Shown piece by piece: positions 41,852 through 51,662 of a stretch of 64,000 bases of DNA. The position numbers and the translations under genes were made by a program. Every line of letters starts with the position of its first letter. The first letter of the stretch is position 1. Source of the DNA: Bremia lactucae. Its lineage: Eukaryota; Oomycota; Peronosporomycetes; Peronosporales; Peronosporaceae. The notes under the pieces were generated by a model. The model saw only the letters and a list, made by a program, of their open reading frames with translations. It had not been told where the DNA came from and made no database searches. The stretch is from positions 275,364-339,363 of the forward strand of contig NC_090623.1 of the NCBI RefSeq assembly GCF_004359215.1. Direction: 5' to 3'.

Positions 41852-43108
41852 TTGAGCGATTTTGAATGGAGAGCGATCGAACGAATAAGTTTGGTCGTAG
41901 GCGGGCCAGCCGTTGGCACCATGGTCTACACTCTGGGAAGATATGATCAGCATGCGTCCATAGCCAAGTTCATACAACACGAACTTGACGCGGCCCGGGA
42001 GAAAGTAGCCTTGCTTCACCAGCAATGCTCTAAACACGCGGAGGTGTTGAGAGAACAGGTGCTGAACAATTAATTTTGTTGAGATAGCAGCATGTAAATG
42101 CTGCTAATGGGCCGACGCTTACGTGTCGGCTCGAAAGCTTATAGATAGAAATCTCTTAGTTTAAGGCAGTCGAAGGCGACTCTCTTTTGAGATGTTTCGT
42201 CGAGTCAGACGACGCCATAGAAGCTCGTCGTATCACTGATGATGCGACAAAAGTAAAATTCGGTATGTCCAACATGGCCGGACGTACCAAGTCTTGAGCC
42301 TTGGGGCTCAAGCTTCACGAGCCATTAGTCTTTGGGTCGTATGAGGTCTTTAAGACCCGGCTCGGACAAATAATTGAGCCACCACGTGCCGAGTTCAGGG
42401 CTCAGGCTGAGCTCCAGGATTTGAAGCAGGGTAAGCGTGACATTCACGCTTATGCCTAACATACACGATACCTGGTCAGTTGTATCGTTAGCCATCCAAT
42501 TGATAAACAAACACAGGTGACTGTATTAATTAAAAGGTCTTGCAGACGGACCTGTTAAGACTCAACTGTTCCGGCTAGAATTCGAGTCGCTCGACCATGC
42601 GATCTCTATAGCGAGACAGGAGGACTTTAGCCTGAAACAGGCTTTCGTTCACTCGGGTGCATATCGTCCAACGAGGCGACAAGAAACCGGAGGTCCAGCA
42701 CCCATAAATCTCTCGTATGTAGAGAGCGGGAAATCTCGCTCTTCAAGTTACAAACGGCTACCAAATGTAGTCGTTGTCAAAAGACGGGACACGACGCCTA
42801 TATGTGTAGTGCCCCACGGCCAGCGCCTAAAAACACTGAGCGAAAAGACCGACCTCTCGCTAGCAACAGCGGAGGATGCGATCTCACGCTGTTGGGAAAT
42901 CGCAATGGCGAGGCGGATCGCCGAAAAACGGTCGGGATCAGTAGATGCGGAGCGCTTTACTGATCTAGCAACGTCAAAAAATAATAATGCAGGCCTTTTG
43001 ACGAAAGATGCTCCTTGCACGCAAACATTGCGTGTAACTGCCCCACGGGATGAGGTTAACCTCATTACCATGAATATGGAAGTGTCAAGAAAGTTGCCAC
43101 TTCCCTAG
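41852..43108 (+). pseudogene. Gag, family B copy 1
   Basis: A coiled-coil N-terminus (HELDAAREKVALLHQQCSKH), a central retrotransposon-gag domain (IIEPPRAEFRAQAELQDLKQ with an in-frame TGA near 42,296), and a complete CCHC knuckle CSRCQKTGHDAYMC at 42,764-42,805 in one frame, followed by a conserved C-terminal frame 42,809-43,108. Frame changes and stops separate the parts. Confidence 0.75.
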
Positions 43109-46100
43109 TCGATCGTGGGGCATCGAATAAATAAAATAGAATTAATAATTTAAGTAGACGCCAATCGCTAGAAGATCGCAGACACATTTATTGAGCGCGA
43201 TATCCCTCTAACGAGGATAACAGTGCGCCTAGCAACAGGCGCATCTGTAACGGTTAAACGTGTAGTTGGTATTCATTACACTTTAAAGGGTAAACAGTGC
43301 GATGAAGAAATCATCGTACTAGATTTGGATGACAAATTTGATGTCATCCTTCGATTACCATGGCACAGAAAGAAGGAGCCATGTATAAATTGGCAGCATC
43401 AAGCCGTGACGATACATGTCTCTTCTTTATCATATGGCCAACTGATGAACGTCTTAGAGCGTCCACAAGCGTGTGGATGTCCTGCAAGTGAGTGCCATGG
43501 CATCACTTGTGGTTCGGTCGTTAGCATGACTGCTCAAGACCTCGGTGTGAATAACCAACAAATTGAGGAGTTAGATCCCGACGGCTGTGCATAAGCACAG
43601 GCAGCGTCAAAGTTCGACCACTCGAACAAGTTGAGTGGTACGAAACAAGGATGCTTGCTTGAAAAGCAACATCCAAGAAAATTTGAAACGCCCGTCTTTA
43701 ATAGACAGTGAGAAAATCTTAGATCGACTGGAGAGTCGATCGTAGAGGATATCGCTGCGGTAGCACAATCACAGCTAGACGCAATTGGGGGGATACTCCC
43801 TAAACAAAACTTGAGGGAATAAATCCTCAAGATTCTGCGGGGGTAAGTCCCCAAAACCTGCGGTCAACGATTCCCAGGTACTTTTGGAGATAAGTTCCAA
43901 AGAGGAATTGAGACATTAAATGAAGTATAGCCGCTTATACACTTGATGTGATAGCGCCTCCGAAGTTAAATGCGGAGATAAACCAATTGCCAACGCTAGA
44001 GCCGAAGCGGTCCTTGCGTGATTTACGTAGTGACAAAGTGAAACAGATCTGTATTCTTGTCAGAGACAACAAGTACGTGGTCGATATTTGGTCGGCAATA
44101 GTATCTCCTAAGCTCATCGATGGACGAGAGTGCCCCGATGAGGCGACTCGGATGGAACGTTTTTTTTTCAATCCTGGGAGTCTTCAAAGACAAATCCTCT
44201 ATATAAGGATATGATCGAATTCAAGGATGTATTCCCTGAGTCCGTACCGTGCGAGTTGCATAAGGATCAAGGCACTCGACACGAAATCGACCTATTCCAG
44301 GCTCGAAATACTGTGTCATGAAGCAGGCAGTGGCCATTGACTCGAAACAAGTATTAGCGATCTACAAATTCTTTGCTAATCGCTTAGCAGCGGGCCATGT
44401 GAAGGAGTCAACCTCCCAGATAGCTATCCGCCTTTCTGTGTGCGTAAAGCAACAGGAGGATGGGGGATAAAGCATGCATTTAATAAATTGAACGCTGCAA
44501 CTGTACCGGCTCAAACGCCGATACGACCAAAAGACGTAATCATTGATGGTATGTCAAAGAGCGTTATCATCTCTTCAATGGATCTGATTGATAGATTCTA
44601 TCAGATCCTTATGCGTGAACAAGTTATTCCGTTCGCAGCAGTAAGTACCCAAGCGATATGTTATAGGAGTGGCTAGTCAAGCCACAGGGACATAGTAATG
44701 CCCCTGCGACATTTAACAGATGTGTAACCTATCTGTTGAGATCGGTGCGGGATTTTGCACCGTGCTTTTTTATGGACGTCTTCGTTCATAGCGAAGCCAT
44801 GAACGGAAAGTCGGATGTTAAAGTACATCGCACCCACGTTTGAAAGGTCCTTTCACTTATGCGTAAGCACAAGTTGTATGCAAATCTCAAGAAGTGTATA
44901 TTCGCTGCAAGTAAAATACCACTTCTTGGGTGCATTGCGGGTATACGCCCGGATCCAGATAATATCAAGGCAATCACCGATTGGCGTGTGCCAGTCGATG
45001 TAAAGGGACTTAGAATAAAAAGTTTCTCGGTTTAGCGGCGTACCTGCACAAGTCCTCACGCAATTATGCCGAAATGACAGGACATATTCCTCTTTGTTGA
45101 AGAAAAATGTGAATTGGTCATATGAACGCTGATTGTCAGCGTTCCATCGAGGGTATTAAGAAAAGCTTGATGCAATCGCCAATCCTGGCAACTGCTGACC
45201 AAGACCGACCTTTCTTGAGGTTTGTGACGCCAGCGATTTGCCATCGGCTATGCGTAAATGCAATATAGAACAGACGACGCAGAGCGCGTCGTCTGTTATC
45301 AATGGCGTCAGCTTCAACAAGCTGAACGCGACTATCCAGTGCATGACAAGAAACTCCTTGCCATGAAAAACGCACTGGCTAAGTTTAGGTCTATCTCTTG
45401 GGAGATAGACCGTTCATTGTTTACACGGACCATGCATCTTTACGCACGGCCGTAAACAGTCCACACCATTCGCAAAGATCGGCGAGAAGGTTGTCTTTCT
45501 TCGCGGACTAAAACTTTTCCATGGAGAGTATAAACCAGGACGACTTAACTTCGTCGCCGATGACTTTTCACGCCGGCCCGATTCGAGCCGGCTGCGCAAC
45601 AATGAGCATAAGTCCGTCGTCAATATTACTCGACGACGTTAGAAGAGCTTATCAAGAAGATAAGGCCTCTTAAGGGTATGATGGATTACCTTAGAAAACC
45701 ATCCCAACAATCCTTAAAAGGATTGTCGAAATTGTATAAATCAGCAACGGATCGATACACAACACGCAATGGGTTACTGTATTACACAGCCATTGCTGGC
45801 GATACACTTCGTGTCGGCATCTCCACCCATAGTAATTTGCGTTTACGCATTATGTGTGAGTGCCACAATGCACCAATAAGTGGTCAGCGTGAACGTGAGA
45901 AAACCTATCTCACGATAAGTCGCGAAATCAACTGGCCATGCCAGTATGAGTTCGTCCGCAAGTACATACGTGCTTGCGAAGTTTGTCAACGGGTGAAGGC
46001 CAAGTGCTTAATTCCGTGCTCCGCTTTAATCGGAAGAGTGTTAGCAGTCCATATAGAGGGACTTCGTCTTCGGATTTCCCGAAGACGATCACAAGAAAAA

Positions 46101-47400
46101 GTATTCTTGTTTATGTTGATCGTTTCAGCAAAATGGTTAATTTTGCTGCAGTCCAGGAGTCGATCACAGCCAAAGCTCGTGTCTTTGTTGACACGAAATT
46201 TCGACTCCAAGGGTTACTTCGCAAACTGATCTCATATCGAACCCTAGATTCACGGCGGAAATTGTGGCAAACTGTGTTCAATTCACTTGGAAAACAGTTG
46301 AAATTGACAACTTCTGATCATCCTGAAACAGATGGTCAGACGGAGCGGGCAAACCTATTCTCGAAGCAATACTTCGCGAATACGTCCACTCTTTTAAGTA
46401 ATTATGATTCCATTAAATTTTAATCTTGATCCTTCTCTTCTTCCACTATAATTTTTGTTGTTTTTGTTTTAATTACAAATTTTTTGTTTCTAAGTTTAAA
46501 CATGTTTACTATCAAAAGGTCTAAACCAATTATAATGTATTTTTTATATTGCATATTTAACTTTGATATACGGTAAACAATGGATAAATAGAGATAAATG
46601 GATTTCTCCATCTATTTTAACTATTACGGAGTTGGAGCGAGTTCTTTTCGATAGTAAAATTTGCCATCAACCATTCAGTGCATGCTTTCACGAAGCATAC
46701 ACCATTTTTTGTGAATGGCTTATGTCGCCCACATATACCCACCTTGTTTGAGAGTGACTCTTATTCAAGAGGAAGGGACTCACCTGAGCAAAGAATCTTC
46801 TAGCTCTTGCTATCACGCATTAGCACTAAGGTTAAAGCGAAGGTACCAATGTTAAGTTAATTAAAATTGTAGTGGACAAACTCAGTAAGAACAATAATGC
46901 TATCACTGACTTCGACAAAGATGCTGAAAGACTCAGCATTGAAAACATTACGATTAATGAGAACGTTAATACTCTTAATAATGAATAGGCTAATATCTCC
47001 GCAGTGCGAGCCGGTCGTACTGAAAACAAAAATAAACCGACTCAGCAGGTGATTTCCTGATGGCTAGAGAAGCAGTGGTCCATTTCGTATTGGATTTCAT
47101 CGCTTTGCGGTGTCTAGACAGAAACGGAACACTGACAAAAATAAAGTGCAAACAAACTTTCATTTAACGTTAACGACCTCATCAGTAAACCTACCAAAAC
47201 ACGTAGTGAAAAATGTAAGCAGTAATAAATCACTGCCCAGGTATATCGACCCGTATCGTGTACTTCATCGCCATGGCTATGCGTACACGATCGAGCTGCC
47301 TCGTAGAATGCGTACGTATCCTACGTTTTTTTTATAGATGATCTCCACCCGTACCATCCCTACGAGGATTCTTTCGATTCCGAATCACCCCGGAACGGTC
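43091..47400 (+). pseudogene. Decayed pol, family B copy 1
   Basis: Retropepsin: active site VDRGAS instead of VDSGAS at about 43,094-43,111, with DLDDKFDVILRLPWHRK at 43,330. Reverse transcriptase at about 44,290-45,050: HAFNKLNAATVPAQTPI present, catalytic YFDD replaced by FFMD at about 44,768. RNase H at about 45,150-45,600. Integrase: zinc region 45,678-46,020 (EVCQRVK kept, second His changed to Gln), core 46,090-46,360 (TSDHPETDGQTERAN), C-terminal SH3-like part at 47,210-47,320 (YRVLHRHGYAYTIELPRRMR). Loss of both the protease and RT catalytic residues shows long decay. Confidence 0.8.
46397..46626. mobile_element. AT-rich insertion in integrase, copy 1
   Basis: About 230 bp of very AT-rich sequence interrupts the integrase between the codons for the HSFTSWSEF-like stretch. 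The related copy at 20,581 has no insertion. The flanks show a possible TTA duplication (46,394-46,396 and 46,624-46,626), but terminal inverted repeats are weak. The same insertion is in copy 2 at 54,322-54,551. Confidence 0.4.
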
Positions 47401-47758
47401 TAAGGCGTCCGCCAAAGCCTGATGGTCCCGAGATCAAGCATGATAGTCCCGGGACAGAGCCTGGTTCTCACGAACCAGACGTTCCAATACATCCTTCAAG
47501 GATAAGATCTTCTGACGAGCTGTCGCCAGCTCATTTTGAAATGACTGATGTGTCCTTTCGTTCGACAGTTGATCAGTCGCAACTTGCGCATGATTTTTCA
47601 ACTGGTCTTGAAAAATATTATCAACCTTCACCGCTAACTGGCAGCGACGGGAATGCTCGTGATCAATGTCCTTCCTCAAATATTGAAGGGTGTGATCCAA
47701 ATTACGATGTTGATACGCGATTATTTCTCCTACTTCACATCTATTGACGCATGCGAGT

Positions 47759-47905
47759 GGTGAGAAGCGTTTTCTTGTTAAACGTCTCTCGAACCACCGT
47801 GAGGTAAAGAGGGTTCGAACGAGTTATCTTGTTCGTTGGCGAGGGTATCCACCCTCACATGATAGTTGCGAACCTCGTTCCCGACTGATGATGGACGTTC
47901 CGGGT
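47759..47905 (+). pseudogene. Chromodomain of family B integrase, copy 1
   Basis: Reads GEKRFLVKRLSNHREVKRVR then TSYLVRWRGYPPSHDSCEP. The YLVRWRGY core with the following W/C-E-P is a chromodomain, which in chromoviruses directs integration to chromatin marks. The usual SWEP is SCEP here. It is in a different frame from the preceding integrase part. Confidence 0.75.
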
Positions 47906-48023
47906 CTACGACGAGACCTATCCTCCTCGACAGAGGGCCCATCAGAGAACGAGTGCTTCCCCGGTCGTAAAAGGATTGGAGGTTCTCACTCCCTTGACGC
48001 ATCTGGAAAGAGATGAGCGTCCT

Positions 48024-48987
48024 TCAATGCGGATCCTTAATGGAGTATGCTTCATTAGAGGCTTGACCTGCACCCTTAAAACAGCAAGAGTATAAGTTTC
48101 CCCACGAGAGGCAAGGAATACCTACCCTTCTGGACAAACGGTGCAAATTATCGCGTGCACCGACTACGATCCGGTTCTGGAACTGTTCGCGGAAAAAATT
48201 TAGCTTGTCAAGCCAGACCTCGTGGCTTATGTTTTTGTACATTCTGTACAAAGGCTGTCCAAGCGTGAAACAAAGGTGTGACATCCTTCGCCCGTTTAAA
48301 AGAGTTCCACCGATTCCGTAGAAAGGCATCGATGGAATTTTTCGTCTCATCCACACCACGGTTGTAAGTCCTGGGATGAGTCGAATAGGTTATCCTTAGA
48401 AAGTAACCAAGGCCTCTTTTCAGGAGCGAACCGCAACGTATTGCGGTCCCTCTCCTCTTGGCTCATGTTAACATGAACGTTAACGTGGCCCTGGGAACGA
48501 TCCCTAGAATCACTCTTTTTCAGGTGATGCAAACTAGCACGACCAGCAGCACTCTTCCTTTCGCTACCACTTAGTTCCTGGTGACGCATACAAACCTCAT
48601 CAGAGTGGTCATCGCCGCGGTGTCATCGGATTGTGACTCCCCACCAAAGAGGTCCGACGAGTCCAACAACCTCGTCATCACCTCTTCAGTTGTCAGGTTA
48701 GATCCCAATGGTTTAACGGACTCGACCCCGACTAATCCGGCGGCCTTTACAGTAGATACTAAGACGGGCGGTGCAGGAGACTTGGTCCAGTCACCTACAA
48801 TTAATGTAGCAGGCGACTTGTCACCGTTACCTGCAATGTCGTCAACAGATGACATGTTCCATTCCCCGACTATGGGAGTAGGAGGTGACGTATTCCTCGC
48901 AGCAGATGCATTAGCGTCTGCTGAAACATTTGAATTATTAATAGCTGCACTGATCCGTCCAGTATGCTTGTGAGATTCATACCCCAT
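48024..48987 (-). pseudogene. Antisense accessory ORF, family B copy 1
   Basis: Opposite to pol, minus-strand frames follow one another: 48,987-48,571 (138 codons, Ser/Thr/Asp-rich), 48,589-48,347 (basic), a middle frame at about 48,352-48,190 (AFLRNRWNSFKRAKDVTPLF, AWTAFVQN) and 48,190-48,024 (RIVVGARDNLHRLSRRVGIP, WGNLYSCCFKG). Copy C encodes a homologue at 21,413-21,871 (FFRHRWYTNKYAK, AWDTFLQN, IFIIGEYDKLHLL). I do not recognise the family. It looks like one protein of about 320 residues broken by frameshifts. Confidence 0.55.
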
Positions 48988-49093
48988 CAGTAGTCCGTAC
49001 GCTCATGCAGCGCATTTATGAATCTTCTTCGATCTGTAAAAATAAGCAGTAGTAAAATCAAGCCTTACAGCGCTTTGGCGATACACGATACGA

Positions 49094-49166
49094 AGCGCGG
49101 GACCGGGATTGAACCAGTAACCATTCGATCTGCGATCAAAGCGTTATCCGATAGGTCGTGTGACTC
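49094..49166 (-). pseudogene. tRNA-like sequence (copy 1)
   Basis: The minus strand has a T arm (ACTGG TTCAATC CCGGT), an internal B box GGTTCAATCCC, an anticodon arm TTTGA/TCGAA with loop TCGCAGA (GCA at anticodon position, Cys-like), and an A-box-like CGACCTATCGG. The 3' acceptor side CCCGCGC has no pairing 5' partner and position 33 is C not U. It is a tRNA-derived relic rather than a working tRNA. Confidence 0.5.
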
Positions 49167-49177
49167 GGTTTCAAGAC

Positions 49178-50247
49178 CCTCCGTGCCTCTATCAGACATT
49201 GGCGACATGAAATAAAAACTGATCAACTAATGAAAGAACTCATATTACCGCCACAATCTTACAATATTCACGAAAATACGACAAATGATGAATTTGTGTA
49301 CGTCGAAAGGCTAAAATCCACGCGAGAACAAGCTACGAAGGGGAAAGATTAATGATTATAGAACACTTATTAGAGTGCATTCCGACAGCTAACACACCAT
49401 ATGATAGTTTCCGAGATAAATTGAACACAATAAAATTGTCATTTGAATCTAGATCAATTAAATAATAAATGAAGTTATATTAAAAAGAGCACTCAAATCC
49501 AACTACCGCTTTTATGTAACGGATGCCCAGGCAACATATCCGAGCCACATCGCACCATCAGAAACTTATGGAAACAAAAAACCACTTAGTCAATAAAAAG
49601 AACAAATAGGTTTAACAACTCACGAGTTATACAGGCTTGCAGTTCAACGGATGCAGGTTCGTAGAACAAAGTGGCAACTAGTGCCCAAAAGTATGTACCT
49701 TAGACAGGCTTCCATATCTCACAGATCAATGCGCAAGCCTTAGGGAGGCAATTGACGCTTTAATAACAAAATGAAAAACCAAACTTTATTTACTTACTAA
49801 AATCTAAATAATACCCTTGCTAATTTAAAGTAGATTTCGGCCGCCAGGTTTATATCTTGCGGATGCCACATATGTTACCCATAATAAATGGAATTTTAGT
49901 AGTTATCTTGTTTTTATATAGATTAAAAGGGTGTTTTACCGATAAAGTAAATATACCATAACAACGGTTCAACAACCGATGTGTGCTCCATTGCACAAGG
50001 CGCATCCGGGAATTAGCCGCGCCGAGCTTGTTGTGCAAAGCACGAAGTGTCCCTTACATTCTATTAATAACAAGGAATGGTGCGAAGTCTAAGAAAATGA
50101 ATTTTTCAGCAAAGCTAATATAATTTAACATCACATACTCGAGCCGACTGACTAAGGTAAGGTTTGAGTGAATGACATTGCCTTGTGACAAACTTGTTTG
50201 ATCCTGGCAAGAATTAGCACATACTGCAGATCACTATGATTCAGTAA
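49178..50247. repeat. Non-coding repeat N (copy 1)
   Basis: About three-quarters identical to 58,862-59,385 in its first half and nearly identical to 59,393-59,972 from about 49,660. A third, more diverged copy follows the second tRNA-like sequence at 57,140-57,610. No coding capacity is supported, although a minus-strand frame with LGAANSRMRLVQWSTH is shared by two copies. Confidence 0.7.
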
Positions 50248-50248
50248 N
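50248..50248. other. Assembly join (single n)
   Basis: One undetermined base separates repeat N from the interior of a second family B copy. On the left the sequence matches repeat N up to its base at 59,972. On the right it begins inside gag, homologous to 42,371. A one-base n is typical of scaffolders that could not merge overlapping contigs, so distance and adjacency here are not certain. Confidence 0.85.
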
Positions 50249-51591
50249 TTGAGCCACCACGTGCCGAGTTCAGGGCTCAGGCTGAGCTCCAGGATTTGAA
50301 GCAGGGTAAGCGTGACATTCACGCTTATGCCTAACATACACGATACCTGGTCAGTTGTATCGTTAGCCATCCAATTGATAAACAAACACAGGTGACTGTA
50401 TTAATTAAAAGGTCTTGCAGACGGACCTGTTAAGACTCAACTGTTCCGGCTAGAATTCGAGTCGCTCGACCATGCGATCTCTATAGCGAGACAGGAGGAC
50501 TTTAGCCTGAAACAGGCTTTCGTTCACTCGGGTGCATATCGTCCAACGAGGCGACAAGAAACCGGAGGTCCAGCACCCATAAATCTCTCGTATGTAGAGA
50601 GCGGGAAATCTCGCTCTTCAAGTTACAAACGGCTACCAAATGTAGTCGTTGTCAAAAGACGGGACACGACGCCTATATGTGTAGTGCCCCACGGCCAGCG
50701 CCTAAAAACACTGAGCGAAAAGACCGACCTCTCGCTAGCAACAGCGGAGGATGCGATCTCACGCTGTTGGGAAATCGCAATGGCGAGGCGGATCGCCGAA
50801 AAACGGTCGGGATCAGTAGATGCGGAGCGCTTTACTGATCTAGCAACGTCAAAAAATAATAATGCAGGCCTTTTGACGAAAGATGCTCCTTGCACGCAAA
50901 CATTGCGTGTAACTGCCCCACGGGATGAGGTTAACCTCATTACCATGAATATGGAAGTGTCAAGAAAGTTGCCACTTCCCTAGTCGATCGTGGGGCATCG
51001 AATAAATAAAATAGAATTAATAATTTAAGTAGACGCCAATCGCTAGAAGATCGCAGACACATTTATTGAGCGCGATATCCCTCTAACGAGGATAACAGTG
51101 CGCCTAGCAACAGGCGCATCTGTAACGGTTAAACGTGTAGTTGGTATTCATTACACTTTAAAGGGTAAACAGTGCGATGAAGAAATCATCGTACTAGATT
51201 TGGATGACAAATTTGATCTCATCCTTCGATTACCATGGCACAGAAAGAAGGAGCCATGTATAAATTGGCAGCATCAAGCCGTGACGATATATGTCTCTTT
51301 TTTATCATATGGCCAACTGATGAACGTCTTAGGAGCGTCCACAAGCGTGTGGATGTCCTGCAAGTGAGTGCCATGGCATCACTTGTGGTTCGGTCGTTAG
51401 CATGACTGCTCAAGACCTCAGTGTGAATATATCAACAAATTGAGGAGTTAGATCCCGACGGCTGTGCACAAGCACAGGCAGCGTCAAAGTTCGACCACTC
51501 GAACAAGTTGAGTGGTACGAAACAAGGATGCTTGCTTGAAAAGCAACATCCAAGAAAATTTGAAACGCCCGTCTATAATAGACAGTGGCGT

Positions 51592-51662
51592 ATCCTCTAC
51601 GATCGACTCTCCAGTCGATCTAAGATTTTCTTAGATCGACTGGAGAGTCGATCGTAGAGGAT
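51592..51662. repeat. Perfect 34-bp hairpin, copy 2 only
   Basis: Arms 51,592-51,625 and 51,629-51,662 are exact reverse complements with a 3-base loop. Copy 1 (43,700-43,750) has only the right arm. Confidence 0.9.

Larger units (their letters stand above)
41295..49000 (+). mobile_element. Ty3/gypsy chromovirus, family B (copy 1)
   Basis: Order on the plus strand: LTR (41,295-41,722), PBS, gag, protease, RT, RNase H, integrase, chromodomain, then an antisense ORF region. A 3' LTR is not recognised before the tRNA-like sequence at 49,094. Many frameshifts and stops make it inactive. From about 42,371 on it is almost identical to 50,249-57,095. Confidence 0.8.

Noticed and set aside
46420..46611. 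Frames inside the AT-rich insertion
   Set aside because: Low-complexity sequence on both strands, no domain.
48581..48973. Plus-strand 130-codon frame over the antisense ORF
   Set aside because: The homologue in copy C supports the opposite strand.
49094..49166. Functional tRNA gene
   Set aside because: The acceptor stem does not pair and U33 is replaced by C.
50152..50385. Frame crossing the n at 50,248
   Set aside because: It joins two contigs and is an artefact.
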